A stretch of 64,000 bases of DNA from Pseudohongiella spirulinae. GTDB lineage: Bacteria > Pseudomonadota > Gammaproteobacteria > Pseudomonadales > Pseudohongiellaceae. The notes below the pieces were generated by a model. That model saw only the letters and a list, made by a program, of their open reading frames with translations. It did not search any database and had not been told where the DNA came from. The DNA lies in NCBI RefSeq assembly GCF_001444425.1, contig NZ_CP013189.1:2542001-2606000 (forward strand), written 5' to 3'. The first letter of the stretch is position 1; the number at the start of each line of letters is the position of its first letter. This document shows, one piece after another, positions 35,907 to 45,529 of the stretch. The translations under genes were made by a program, and so were the position numbers.

Positions 35907-38900
35907 TCAGAAGTTCAGTCGCAGACCTACCAGATAACGCGGACCAAACTCCTCGTACTCAGAAACCCGGATGGGATCGCCTTCGTAGCGGATACCCGGC
36001 TCACTCAACAGGTTGTTGGCTTCCAGGTAAACGTTGGCATTGTCGTTAAACGTATACCCGACCTTGAAGTCCAGACGGCCGACTTCATCCCAGTAACCAT
36101 CGCCCAGAATATCGCCGTCGCCGATGCTGTCAATCCACTTGGTTCGGTATTGCCAGCTCAGACGGGTGGAAAGACCGTAACGCTCATAGGACAGCGCCAG
36201 GTTGTATATCAGGTCAGATGAACCTGGCAGCTGAATCTTGCGACCGTCAGGCGTTTCGCTTTCGGAATCATTCAGCGTCAGGTTGCCGCGGAAGCCGAAT
36301 CCTGTGGCCCAGTCAGGCAGATTCAGACGCTCAGCGAACGGTTCCAGCGTCTGTGATACCGCGACTTCGAAACCGGCAATATGCCCACTGCCACCGTTGT
36401 CAGTAGTGGTGTAGCTGTACGTTGAACGATCAAAGCCAGGTTGATTCAACACGTCGCTGCCAAAGGTCGGTCGCTGCACGGTGAAAAGCACATCATCCAG
36501 AGACTTGTAGTACGCGCCCACCGAGAAAAAACTGCCTGAAGGCATATACCATTCCAGGTAAGCATCCAGCCCCATGGCTTTTTCCGGCTCAGCCAACGGG
36601 TTGCCACCACTGATGGACTGATTCTCATCCGAGACGTTGAAGTTAGGACGCAGGATGGTGAAATCTGGTCGAGCCGCGCCACTGTTAGCTGAAACACGTA
36701 GCTTGAGCTCATCATTGATGTCCCAGTTCACATGCACACTGGGGAAAAATTGCAGGTTATCACCGCCCACCAAAGCTGGCTGATAAGTGTTGCCAAAACG
36801 CACCAGCGCACTGCCGGTATTATCAACTCGCTCGACACGGGCACCGGCAAGGATGTTACCCCAGTCAAAATAGGTGGTCGCCATGGCGTAGGCGGACAGT
36901 ACTTCTTCTGTTACTTCGTAGTTATTGGTTTCTGATGTGTCAGCCAGCACTTCGGCGAATCCCTGACTTGCCAGGCTGCTCCAAAGATTACGCAGCCCCC
37001 TGTCAGAGAAGTACCGGAAGGTGTAACCCAGCGGCAACTCACCTTTATATGGATCATTGATGGCAAAGTCATCAGTCGTCGGCAAAGCGACACCTGCAGC
37101 CGTCAATGCACCGGGCAGGATTTGCAGTGTCTGGCGAGTGTCTTCCTTGGAACGGTCGTCGTACTGCACGCCAAACTGGACTTCGCTCGGCTGGCCGAAC
37201 AGGTCCATCTCACGTGTCAAATCAAAACGTGCGCTGATGGACTTGCTGTCTTGCAATCTTGTGTTGTTACGCAGGCGAACAAACTCGTAATCCTGCGGAT
37301 CAAGAGAGCGCTTGATGGCACCACGTGAGAAGGAGCCATCCGGATTAACGATAGTCTCAAACAGCTTCACGCCGTGTCGTGTGCGATCGTTGTAGTCATA
37401 AACCACTGTCGGTCTCAGACTGAGCGCGTCAGCACCCCTGGGGCTTCTCCAGGCTGACTGCACAGAGGGACCACCTTCAGCCTTTGAATTGCTGTAGTTC
37501 AGACGCCAAGACGCGTCCCAGATGCCAAAGCGCTGCTCGCCACCCAGTGTGTTTGTGAAAATGCTTTCCAGTGTCTTGTTTGAATTCAATGTGCTGTCTA
37601 ACTCTACCGCGTAAATTGTACCCTGCAGCGGTGTATTGCCAGTCCGGATATCAGCATAGCCACGTGTCACACTGGCACGATCTGTGCGGACTGCACCGTC
37701 ATCAAAATCGAACTCATGAGCATTGCGCATCTCATCATCGGTGAATTCGGTGTAGATGGTGCTGAAGAAGAAATGATGATTGTCCGAAGGGCGGAAATCG
37801 AAACGACCAGAATAGGCGGTGTTGCTGCGCACCAGACGATACAATTTATTCTGGTGAGCATCCGCCCAGGCACGTTCTTCGAAACCAGGCTCACGATCCT
37901 GTGAGTCTTCGCCAGTCTCCCAGTCGGTCTCAAAGTTATCAGTGACCATGTCGCGCTCATAACGTGAGGCTGACAACAGCACACCAAACTGTCCATCCGC
38001 AAAGGTATTGGCAACAAAACCACCGACGTCGTACTGATCGCCACCGCCCAGATCATTGTAACCGGCAGCCACGTTCAAGGCTGACTTGAATCCGGGATAA
38101 TCAAAAGCGCCACGTGTAATAATATCAACGTTACCGGCCAGTGATTCACCCTGCATGGCTGGCGTTACGGCCTTTCGCACAGCAACGGCACTGCCGATGG
38201 CGGCCGGTACGGTATCAGTCCGTGCACGGCGACCGCTGGGGGCAATAACGTTAACGCCGTCGAAGGAAATCGAACTCCAGCGCGACGGTGCGCCGCGCAT
38301 ACTGATGGCGCGCTCCTGTCCCTGATCACGTTCTACCGCGATACCGGGCAGGCGCGACAGAGCGGCGGCAATGTTCTGGTCGGGGAACTGACCCACCGCG
38401 TCGGCGGATACCACGTTAATGATGGCGGCTGAGGAGCGCTGCATCTGCAGGGCTCTGGCTTCGGATTCAGCCTGCGGGCGGGCACCGATCACCACGATAC
38501 TCTCGATGGCCTGATTGTCATCACCCGTGGCACCCAGCACCACGTTGGCCACAGAGACCTGATTACCGGTTACAGTGACCTGGGTCTGACGCGCCGGACG
38601 GCCCAGATAGCTCACATCCAGCGTGTAGTTGCCAACCGGGACGCCGCGAAATGTGTAGCGGCCTTCACTGTTAGTGACGGCAACCACTTCAAATCCACTG
38701 ATGCGCACCTCGGCACCAACCAGAAATCCGCCGCGAATAGCGTCTGTGACCACACCGCTGATTTCTCCGGTTGCGGGGATTGAGCTGGAACCGCTGGCCT
38801 GAGCAATAGTGAGTGTTTCAGCGGCAGGTATCTGTGCCATCAGTTCCGTTGCCGGTACTGCACACAATGCAACCAAAATCGCCTGACGTAACTGTTTTCG

Positions 38901-38915
38901 TTTGAAGATCATCAT
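35907..38915 (-). CDS. TonB-dependent receptor (TIGR01782-like) with N-terminal carboxypeptidase-regulatory-like domain
   Basis: Outer-membrane active transporter, 1002 residues. A signal peptide ends near residue 28 (ATELMAQ). Residues about 48-130 form an Ig-like carboxypeptidase-regulatory domain (GEISGVVTDA...VGAEVRI...GRYTFRGVPVGNY). A TonB-box-like IESIVVIGAR precedes the plug (SADAVGQFPDQNIAAALSRLPGIAVERDQGQ, SMRGAPSRW), then a 22-strand barrel ends in the terminal phenylalanine of LVGLRLNF. The plug signature is that of the Xanthomonas/Caulobacter-type receptors, often for oligosaccharides or other carbon sources; the ligand here cannot be deduced. It is a single-gene unit with its own terminator. 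Confidence 0.92.
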   Translation of the reverse strand: MMIFKRKQLRQAILVALCAVPATELMAQIPAAETLTIAQASGSSSIPATGEISGVVTDAIRGGFLVGAEVRISGFEVVAVTNSEGRYTFRGVPVGNYTLDVSYLGRPARQTQVTVTGNQVSVANVVLGATGDDNQAIESIVVIGARPQAESEARALQMQRSSAAIINVVSADAVGQFPDQNIAAALSRLPGIAVERDQGQERAISMRGAPSRWSSISFDGVNVIAPSGRRARTDTVPAAIGSAVAVRKAVTPAMQGESLAGNVDIITRGAFDYPGFKSALNVAAGYNDLGGGDQYDVGGFVANTFADGQFGVLLSASRYERDMVTDNFETDWETGEDSQDREPGFEERAWADAHQNKLYRLVRSNTAYSGRFDFRPSDNHHFFFSTIYTEFTDDEMRNAHEFDFDDGAVRTDRASVTRGYADIRTGNTPLQGTIYAVELDSTLNSNKTLESIFTNTLGGEQRFGIWDASWRLNYSNSKAEGGPSVQSAWRSPRGADALSLRPTVVYDYNDRTRHGVKLFETIVNPDGSFSRGAIKRSLDPQDYEFVRLRNNTRLQDSKSISARFDLTREMDLFGQPSEVQFGVQYDDRSKEDTRQTLQILPGALTAAGVALPTTDDFAINDPYKGELPLGYTFRYFSDRGLRNLWSSLASQGFAEVLADTSETNNYEVTEEVLSAYAMATTYFDWGNILAGARVERVDNTGSALVRFGNTYQPALVGGDNLQFFPSVHVNWDINDELKLRVSANSGAARPDFTILRPNFNVSDENQSISGGNPLAEPEKAMGLDAYLEWYMPSGSFFSVGAYYKSLDDVLFTVQRPTFGSDVLNQPGFDRSTYSYTTTDNGGSGHIAGFEVAVSQTLEPFAERLNLPDWATGFGFRGNLTLNDSESETPDGRKIQLPGSSDLIYNLALSYERYGLSTRLSWQYRTKWIDSIGDGDILGDGYWDEVGRLDFKVGYTFNDNANVYLEANNLLSEPGIRYEGDPIRVSEYEEFGPRYLVGLRLNF

Positions 38916-39074
38916 GTAACTCCGAATAAATAAAATGCTGCTGATCCGCCATTAGGTGGCGTGTGTTTTTTGAGGATTTGACTGATCACCGTTGCAGGAT
39001 GCTGTGCAGTCAATCAGAAAGCTGGCGCAGTATAGGGGGGGGTATGTGACAGTAATTCTCGATTTGCGTGAACT

Positions 39075-40814
39075 TTATTTGACAAGCTGTGACTCGGGAC
39101 CGTGGCAGGGCCGCACAAGATAGCGTTCCTTCTTCCGGGCAGCCATCATCTGTGTGTCAATCAAAATCAGACCATCAATGCAGTTACCAAAATGTTCGTC
39201 CACACCGAATGCAAGGAATCTGGCTCCCCCCGGTGCACAAAGCTCTGTGTAGTGTTTGTACAGCGTTGGAACTGCCACACCCATCCCGGCCAGTCTGGCC
39301 TTGAGCACGCGAAATGCATCCGGATAACTCTGGCTTGCGTACTGTGCCGCTGGCGTAAAACAGGTGTTGTCTGACACCACATACGGATGATGCGCAATTG
39401 CCAGCATCTCCCGCGAGCGGAAATGCCTGCCATAAAAATCAACCAGCAGGTCACGGGCCGCTACAGGCAACTGACCACTCAAACTGACGGGCCCAAACAG
39501 GTAGCGATACTGCGGGTAGCATCTCAAAAACGCGCCAATGCCGTACCAGAGATAGTCCAGACTGCGCTTGCCCCAATAACGGGGCTGGACAAAACCGCGA
39601 CCCAGCTCCAGGCCCTGCTCGAAATAAGGGTCCATTGTTGGCAGGTAGTCAAAAAGACTGGCCGAATACAGGCCCGGGGTCTGCCGATGCAGACGCCACG
39701 CATCACCCAAACGATAGGCGCCGACGATTTCCAACTCCCTTGCGTCCCACAAAATCAGGTGTTGATAGACACAGTCGAAAATATCAATGTCGCGACGCGA
39801 CTGAGTCCCCTCGCCCACGGCACGAAACGCGATTTCACGCAAACGACCGATTTCACGCATGACTGGAGAATCCGCTCGATAGTCATAGAGCCAGATAAGT
39901 TTACCGTCGTCGGTCTTACCCAGCTGTCTGCCTTCAGCAAACAGTACCCTGGCCAAATCCGCGCGACTTTCTGGCAAGGCAACTGCAGGTTGAGTACGAA
40001 AAACTGGCTTTCCATCGCGACCGAGCCTGTACAGGTGGCGTTTGAACAATTTAACAATCTGCTCTGACGCCAATGGCAATGACTGCCATGAGTCAAACGG
40101 AATCATCTCCCCGATCCGCACGGGCAGATCATGGGATCTTTGTTTGAACATCTCTGTGACCAGCAGCGCAGTAGAGAGTGGCTTGTAGATCATGGACGCG
40201 CTGTAGAACAGCGATGAGTTGCGCCCCTCCAGATGGACGGGCAGAATCGGTGCCTGGGCTCGGGCGGCTATTTTAAGAAAACCATCGTGCCAGCGGGGGT
40301 CACGAACGCCTTGCGGACGCAGCCGGGAAACTTCCCCGGCCGGAAAAATGATCAGCGCGCCCTCGTCGCACAAGTGCTGATGTATGCTTTTCAACTTCGC
40401 TCTCACCGTTCCGCCACTCATATTGTTGACCGGCAGCAGCAGTGGGTGCAGAGGTTTTAGCGCCATCAGCATCTGATTCGACACGACTTTCACATCCGGT
40501 CTGAGCTCACTGATCAACTTGATCAGCGCCAGCCCATCCAGCGAACCGATCGGATGATTGGCAATGATGACCACCCGACCATCAGCGGGAATGCGCTCCC
40601 TCTCGCAGCTCCGGAGCGAGTAACTAAAATTGAAGTAGAGCAGCACCTGCTCCACGAAGTCGATTCCGGTCAGATGCGGATAATCTTGTGCGAATTCCTG
40701 AAACTCACGTTCATGCAGCAGCTTGCTGACCAGAAATTTCAGGGGACGAAAAAGCCATGGCCGACGGTTAAGCTGAGGAAACTGTTGTTGCAGCAGTTCG
40801 TCAACCATAAACAT
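39075..40814 (-). CDS. olsF: Two-domain acyltransferase, OlsF-like (PlsC-type plus OlsB/GNAT-type)
   Basis: The N-terminal half (about residues 30-280) is a lysophospholipid acyltransferase: catalytic ANHPIGSLDG (H-x4-D), FPAGEVSRLRPQG and PVHLEGRNSS. The C-terminal half (about 320-540) resembles the OlsB/hemolysin acyl-ACP N-acyltransferase, with LWDARELEIVGAYRLGD, ELGRGFVQPRYWGKRSLDYLW and GPVSLSG. A single chain with both activities is the OlsF arrangement, which makes ornithine lipids in some bacteria. The start was set at ATG 40814, just after the stop of the upstream phosphatase; ATG 40826 and 40808 are possible. A membrane-phospholipid substitute function, perhaps under phosphate stress, is inferred. 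Confidence 0.75.
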   Translation of the reverse strand: MFMVDELLQQQFPQLNRRPWLFRPLKFLVSKLLHEREFQEFAQDYPHLTGIDFVEQVLLYFNFSYSLRSCERERIPADGRVVIIANHPIGSLDGLALIKLISELRPDVKVVSNQMLMALKPLHPLLLPVNNMSGGTVRAKLKSIHQHLCDEGALIIFPAGEVSRLRPQGVRDPRWHDGFLKIAARAQAPILPVHLEGRNSSLFYSASMIYKPLSTALLVTEMFKQRSHDLPVRIGEMIPFDSWQSLPLASEQIVKLFKRHLYRLGRDGKPVFRTQPAVALPESRADLARVLFAEGRQLGKTDDGKLIWLYDYRADSPVMREIGRLREIAFRAVGEGTQSRRDIDIFDCVYQHLILWDARELEIVGAYRLGDAWRLHRQTPGLYSASLFDYLPTMDPYFEQGLELGRGFVQPRYWGKRSLDYLWYGIGAFLRCYPQYRYLFGPVSLSGQLPVAARDLLVDFYGRHFRSREMLAIAHHPYVVSDNTCFTPAAQYASQSYPDAFRVLKARLAGMGVAVPTLYKHYTELCAPGGARFLAFGVDEHFGNCIDGLILIDTQMMAARKKERYLVRPCHGPESQLVK

Positions 40815-40815
40815 C

Positions 40816-41628
40816 TCAGGCTGCATCCTGTTTACGAGCCACCGGCAGCAATGGCGGCAGTTTGTAAACATCTGCCCGCTGCCGTTGTCGCGTCCAGAAC
40901 AACAGATCCAATTTGCCGTCCTTGTCCTCGGTCAGGGCGGAGCAATTCTCCACCCAGTCACCATCATTGCAGTAAAGCATGCCGTCCTGCTCCGTGATCT
41001 CCGGGTGGTGAATATGACCACAGACGATGCCATCGACGCCGCGTTCGCTGGCATAGCGACAGCCGATCTGCCGATAGCGTGCAATGGCTTCGCTGGCACC
41101 GCTGACCCGCTGTTTTATATAACCGGCCAACGACCAATAATCATGGCCGCGCCAGACCCGGTAGCGGTTGTACCAGCGGTTCACAAACAGCAGCAGCTTG
41201 TAAGCCTTGTCACCAATCCAGGCGTGCATGGGACCGAAGCAGACTTCCTGATCAAACTGGTCACCGTGCATCAGCAGCAGTTTTCGACCATCAGCCAGGG
41301 TATGGATGTATTCCCGATGTATCTCGATATCACCCAAGGCCATGCCATCATAGCGCTGGGCCGGTTCATCATGATTACCTGGCAGGTAGATCACCCGGGT
41401 GCCCTCGCCCGGCAGACTCATCAAACGATGCAGCAGGCGGTTGTGAGCGTCCGGCCAGAGGAATTGTCGGCTCATGGCCCACATATCGATAATGTCGCCA
41501 ATCAGATACAGACAATCAATGCGACTGTGCTCAAGAAAATCGAGCAAGAAGTCAGCTTTGCAGTCCTTGTCGCCAAGGTGAATATCTGAGAGAAATACCG
41601 TGCGGTAGTGTGTGCGTCTGCCCATCAT
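40816..41628 (-). CDS. LpxH-like metallophosphatase
   Basis: Calcineurin-like phosphoesterase of 270 residues. Metal-binding motifs are FLSDIHLGDKD, YLIGDIIDMW, YLPGNHDEPAQ, LLMHGDQFD and CGHIHHPEI. The pattern is that of the 'UDP-2,3-diacylglucosamine diphosphatase-like' group rather than classic LpxH: it is longer and has a cytoplasmic amphipathic segment (AYKLLLFVNRWYNRYR). It is immediately upstream of the acyltransferase gene (stop and start nearly touch), so a shared role in membrane lipid remodelling is likely. Start ATG 41628; the second ATG 41625 is equivalent. Confidence 0.82.
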   Translation of the reverse strand: MMGRRTHYRTVFLSDIHLGDKDCKADFLLDFLEHSRIDCLYLIGDIIDMWAMSRQFLWPDAHNRLLHRLMSLPGEGTRVIYLPGNHDEPAQRYDGMALGDIEIHREYIHTLADGRKLLLMHGDQFDQEVCFGPMHAWIGDKAYKLLLFVNRWYNRYRVWRGHDYWSLAGYIKQRVSGASEAIARYRQIGCRYASERGVDGIVCGHIHHPEITEQDGMLYCNDGDWVENCSALTEDKDGKLDLLFWTRQRQRADVYKLPPLLPVARKQDAA

Positions 41629-41827
41629 CCTGCCCTCCGGCTGGTTGTTGATGGATCTGTAGCTTAGCGACTGTACATAACAGAATTGTCTCGGCGCGGT
41701 GACGGTTGTATGACAATTTTCAGGACTTAAACCGGCTTATTGAATCGGGGGAGCAATTGAACAATTTACTGACTGGCGGTAGCATCAACGCTCTGGCACT
41801 GATTTGACTAAGAAACCGGGAGTAGAT

Positions 41828-42139
41828 ATGGATCTGACTGTAACCGAACAGAAATTGCAGGCACTCAGACAAGAGTTGACGACGCGCATGGAGGGCATTC
41901 AGGCCGATCTTTCGTCGGGACGCAGTCAGGATTCCGAAGAACGTGCACAGGAAAATGAGAACGAAGAGGTTCTGCAGGCGCTTGCAGTCGATGCCCGCAA
42001 CGAGATACGCGAAATCGATGCCGCACTGGCCCGCATTCATGACGGTAGTTATGGCACCTGTACCACCTGCGGAGAAGCCATTGCCACCGCCAGAATTGAC
42101 GCCTATCCCATGGCAGTCAAGTGCATAAACTGCGCCTGA
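41828..42139 (+). CDS. DksA/TraR-family zinc-finger protein
   Basis: Short paralogue of DksA (103 residues) ending in a four-cysteine zinc finger, CTTCGEAIATARIDAYPMAVKCINC. The coiled coil is shorter than DksA and the acidic DPADR tip is absent. ATG 41828 follows a GGGAG ribosome site at 6 nt. Proteins of this size may bind RNA polymerase in the secondary channel like TraR, or act in stress responses; function is not established. It is a single gene convergent with modC. Confidence 0.85.
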   Translation: MDLTVTEQKLQALRQELTTRMEGIQADLSSGRSQDSEERAQENENEEVLQALAVDARNEIREIDAALARIHDGSYGTCTTCGEAIATARIDAYPMAVKCINCA

Positions 42140-42155
42140 ACTATCACATCCCGGC

Positions 42156-43220
42156 TTAAACCAGCGCAGCCGATTTGATAAGCGCCCAGACTTGCATACC
42201 CGGACTGAGCTGCAGTTGCTGCGCAGACCAGGACGTGATCTCGCTCATCAATACCTGCCCATCATTAAGCCTGACACTGGCCAGCACACGCTGGCCGGGC
42301 AATTCATGCAGCCTTTCAATAACAACCGGCAAGTGATTGCGAATGCTGATTTTAGCCGGGTCGTCCAGCGCCAGACTGACATCCCGTGCTTTAATCCTGA
42401 CACGCGAGGAGACAGGGCTGCTGCCAGTCATCTGAAGAAAAAGCTGCACGCCGCCACCTGTTTCGAAGACCTGCGATTCGTATTCATCAACAGAGCTCAG
42501 CATACCGTGCAAAATGCTGGCCGGGCCATCATCGGCAAACAACGGGGAGTCTGCCCGAGTCATGGCTTTTTGCAAGGAGCAGATCTCATCGACACGGCCG
42601 TCACTCATGAAAACCACCCGATCGGCAAGCCGTTGCACCTCATCGGGTGCATGCGTCACCAGCAGCATCGGCACCTCTGATTCCCGCGCCAGCCTATCCA
42701 GAAAAGGCAGAATCTCCCGTTTGGCCTGAGTATCCAGAGCCGCCAGAGGCTCGTCCAGCAGCAGCAGATCCGGACTGCGCAGAAGTGCCCGTCCCAATGC
42801 AACCCGCTGCCGTTGTCCGCCCGAGAGTTGATGAATACGCCGCTCCAGCAAATTGCCTATCTCCAGCAGCTCAAGCACACTTTTTAGAGCCACCCGACGC
42901 TGACCAGCGGGCATCCGGCGCCAGCCGTACAGCAGGTTATGCTTTACATCAAGATGTGGCAGCAGACTATGCTCCTGAAATACCAGCCCGATGCAACGCT
43001 GCTCCGGCCGCACAAAGTCACGATCTGACTGCCAGTCAACTCCGCGGAACCGCACCCGCGTACCGGGCACACGTTCCAGTCCGGCTACCACTCGCAACAG
43101 CGATGTCTTGCCACAGCCCGAACGTCCGAACAGGGCTGTCACCCCATCCGTTTCAAGGTCGACCTGGCACTTCAGTGCAAAGTCGCCTCGCCGCCAGTCG
43201 ACCGCGATGTGAAGACTCAT
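42156..43220 (-). CDS. modC: Molybdate ABC transporter ATP-binding protein ModC
   Basis: ATPase of the molybdate importer, 354 residues. Walker A GRSGCGKTSLLR, Q-loop FQEHSLLPHL, signature LSGGQRQRVALGRALL and Walker B DLLLLDEPLAALD occupy the first 220 residues; the C-terminal part is a molybdate-binding MOP (TOBE) domain (SSRVRIKARDVSLALDDP). Its ATG overlaps the modB stop (ATGA), so translation is coupled. Last gene of the modE-modA-modB-modC operon. Confidence 0.96.
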   Translation of the reverse strand: MSLHIAVDWRRGDFALKCQVDLETDGVTALFGRSGCGKTSLLRVVAGLERVPGTRVRFRGVDWQSDRDFVRPEQRCIGLVFQEHSLLPHLDVKHNLLYGWRRMPAGQRRVALKSVLELLEIGNLLERRIHQLSGGQRQRVALGRALLRSPDLLLLDEPLAALDTQAKREILPFLDRLARESEVPMLLVTHAPDEVQRLADRVVFMSDGRVDEICSLQKAMTRADSPLFADDGPASILHGMLSSVDEYESQVFETGGGVQLFLQMTGSSPVSSRVRIKARDVSLALDDPAKISIRNHLPVVIERLHELPGQRVLASVRLNDGQVLMSEITSWSAQQLQLSPGMQVWALIKSAALV

Positions 43221-43903
43221 ACCTTCACCACATGGAAACGCCGGTTAATGCTGTAGACCAGGAAAAGCACGGCAAATGAAAACACCAGCAACATTAGTGA
43301 AAGGCGGTGCGCGGCCGCGTAGTTCATGGCTTCGGCATGATCATAAATCAGTACTGACAGGACTTTGGTTTCACCCGGTATGCTGCCCCCGAGCATGAGT
43401 ATTACCCCAAACTCGCCAACCGTATGAGCAAAGCTGAGTGTGGCAGCAACAACAAAACCACCGCGTGTCAGTGGCAGGATCACGGTAAAAAAACGATCCA
43501 CCAGCCCGGCACCCAACGATGCTGCTACCTCTACCGGACGTCTGCCCAGCTGATTAAAGGCTTCCAAAAGAGGTTGTACGGCAAACGGCATGGAATACAG
43601 AACCGAGGCCAGCAATATGCCTTCAAACGAAAACGCCAGATGCTGCAGCCCCAGCCACTCCATTGACTGGCCTACCGGACCTCTTGGTCCGAGCGTCATC
43701 AACAGGTAAAAACCCAGCACCGTCGGTGGCAACACCAGCGGCAAGGCGACAACTGCCTGCACAATGGTACGTGCCAGCGAGCGCCCGCTGGCCATCCACC
43801 AGGCAAGTGGTGTGGCAATTACCAGCAAAATCAGGGTGGTCAGTGTACACAGTCTCAGTGTGACCTGAATGGCCTGCCAATCAGCAGCGCTAAGTTCGAA
43901 CAT
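43217..43903 (-). CDS. modB: Molybdate ABC transporter permease ModB
   Basis: Inner-membrane permease (228 residues, five to six helices). It has the PLVLPPTVLGFYLL segment and the EAA loop VAASLGAGLVDRFFTVILPLTRGGF that contacts ModC, both typical of ModB. The start lies 5 bp after modA, the 3' end overlaps modC by 4 nt. Confidence 0.95.
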   Translation of the reverse strand: MFELSAADWQAIQVTLRLCTLTTLILLVIATPLAWWMASGRSLARTIVQAVVALPLVLPPTVLGFYLLMTLGPRGPVGQSMEWLGLQHLAFSFEGILLASVLYSMPFAVQPLLEAFNQLGRRPVEVAASLGAGLVDRFFTVILPLTRGGFVVAATLSFAHTVGEFGVILMLGGSIPGETKVLSVLIYDHAEAMNYAAAHRLSLMLLVFSFAVLFLVYSINRRFHVVKV

Positions 43904-43908
43904 GGTTA

Positions 43909-44673
43909 TTAGTTGGCCTCAGGCATAACAAATCCGTAACGGGTCATGATTTCGCGTGCTGCCTCAGAGCTCATGAACTCAGCAAACGCCTGCGCAGATG
44001 GTTTGCCTCGTCCGCGAAGCGTCAGGACAAAAGCCTGTGTCAGTGGTTCATGCAGAGAGTCGTCTATCAGGGCGTAGGGGTGAATCTGCATCGACGGAAA
44101 CAGGGCCAGCGACAGCGCAATAATGCCGACATCCGCGGCACCCGATTCGGCCATCTGCGCTGCCTGCGCAATATTTTCGCCAAAAACCAGTTTCGACTCC
44201 ACGGCCTGCCAGACTCCCACCGACTGCAGTGCCTCGCGAGCACGCATGCCATAAGGCGCATGGGCGGGCTGTGCGATTGCGATGCGGCGAATATCATCAC
44301 TCAGCAGGTCATTTAAAGTCATCTGTGATGCATCCATTCTGGCGCTCCAAAGTACGATCCGCCCCGTCGCATAGACAGCAGGGTCAATGGCCGTGAGTCC
44401 CTCTGCATAAAGGCGCTGCGGGAAAGCGATATCCGCTGAGAAGAAAACATCGAACGGCGCCCCATTTATAATCTGTGTAGTCAATCGTCCTGATGACCCA
44501 TAAATCACGGAGGCATCGTCGCTATACTCGGGGTAATGCTCAGCAAACAGAGCAACAATCTCATCCAGCGCAAACCTGAGATCTGATGCCGCTGCAATGG
44601 TGAATTCCTGAGCACGCAAAGCGCCAGACCACACACTTAGCTGGAGAAAGCAGAGGAACAGCCAGAACTTCAT
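43909..44673 (-). CDS. modA: Molybdate ABC transporter substrate-binding protein ModA
   Basis: Periplasmic binding protein (254 residues). A signal peptide ends at about GALRA/QEF; the mature part starts with the ModA-type FTIAAASDLRFALDEIVALF, followed by YGSSGRLTTQIINGAPFDVFFSAD and ANP/QPAHAPYG loops that coordinate the oxyanion. Molybdate is the likely ligand because of the operon; tungstate cannot be excluded. It overlaps modE (ATGA). Confidence 0.94.
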   Translation of the reverse strand: MKFWLFLCFLQLSVWSGALRAQEFTIAAASDLRFALDEIVALFAEHYPEYSDDASVIYGSSGRLTTQIINGAPFDVFFSADIAFPQRLYAEGLTAIDPAVYATGRIVLWSARMDASQMTLNDLLSDDIRRIAIAQPAHAPYGMRAREALQSVGVWQAVESKLVFGENIAQAAQMAESGAADVGIIALSLALFPSMQIHPYALIDDSLHEPLTQAFVLTLRGRGKPSAQAFAEFMSSEAAREIMTRYGFVMPEAN

Positions 44674-45473
44674 GAATCCACTCCCAGAATAATATGTGAT
44701 GATTTGATCAGCGCAAACATTTCATTGTCCGTTTTGATATCCATCTCATCCAGACTGCCACGCGTAATCACAGCGGCCAGCGTCACCCCATCGCCAAGAT
44801 CAAGCACGACCTCCGCATTTACCGGACCCGCCTGCACCCGCACCACCCGGCCGCGCAGACAGTTGCGCGCAGATGTCCTGGGCAGCGTATCCGCGGCGGC
44901 GAGTATGATCCACGAGGCTTTTATGAGTGCCATCGCTTCCCGCCCCGGTGTCAGAGCCAGATCATCCGCGCTCTCGTTGGTGACAGTGGCGTGCAACTCA
45001 CCACCAGTGCGCAGTTGCAGACTGACCTCAGTGTTGATGCCACCCCTGGTTGTTTTGTTGACAGTACCCAGCAGGATATTCCGTGCACTGCTTTTCATGC
45101 TCATCCTCTGCAATAAATTCAGCGACGTGATGTCCCCGGTTGCGCTGACAACCTCGCGCATAAAATCGCGCTGCAGTTGTTCCAGACGCGACAGATTGCG
45201 GACCAGGCCTTCACCTGCCGGCGTAAGTTGAGCACCGCCACCTCCTCGGCCGCCATGCTGCACAACAACCAGTGGCTCGCCTGCCAGGTTGTTCATGATG
45301 TCGACAGCATCCCAGGCCGCCTTGTAGGTCATGCCCACGGCCTTTGCCGCGCGACTGATAGAGCCGGTTTCACCCACAGCAACCAACAAAGACAGGCGGC
45401 GTGGAGAGATCTCGCCTGCGCGAGTTGCAAGCGCTATCGGTGCAACAAATGAGCCCAAACCCTCTTCGGACAC
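44670..45473 (-). CDS. modE: Molybdate-responsive regulator ModE
   Basis: Dimeric regulator that binds molybdate and normally represses the mod operon. Of 267 residues, the first 110 form a LysR-like winged helix (LLVAVGETGSISRAAKAVGMTYKAAWDAVD; LTPAGEGLV); the rest is two MOP domains beginning SARNILLGTVN and SARNCLRGRVV. GTG start at 45473 with GGAGA at 5 nt. It leads the operon, so it regulates itself and the transporter. Two operator-like dyads lie just upstream. Confidence 0.95.
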   Translation of the reverse strand: MSEEGLGSFVAPIALATRAGEISPRRLSLLVAVGETGSISRAAKAVGMTYKAAWDAVDIMNNLAGEPLVVVQHGGRGGGGAQLTPAGEGLVRNLSRLEQLQRDFMREVVSATGDITSLNLLQRMSMKSSARNILLGTVNKTTRGGINTEVSLQLRTGGELHATVTNESADDLALTPGREAMALIKASWIILAAADTLPRTSARNCLRGRVVRVQAGPVNAEVVLDLGDGVTLAAVITRGSLDEMDIKTDNEMFALIKSSHIILGVDS

Positions 45474-45504
45474 CCCAGTCTCCGTTTAATCCGCTTTAAG
45501 CAAT

Positions 45505-45520
45505 ATATACCCGAGTAAAT
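45505..45520. promoter_or_regulatory. Operator-like dyad upstream of modE (weaker copy)
   Basis: ATATAC-N4-GTAAAT, with the same 6-4-6 geometry as the stronger dyad 28 bp away. It overlaps a -10-like TATATT on the minus strand, where repression of modE would be expected. Confidence 0.45.
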
Positions 45521-45529
45521 TTCGATAGC

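Noticed and set aside
39027-39045. Run of eight G residues upstream of the acyltransferase region as a phase-variable tract
   Set aside because: It lies between genes and not in a coding start or promoter spacer that I can define; phase variation cannot be argued from a single sequence.
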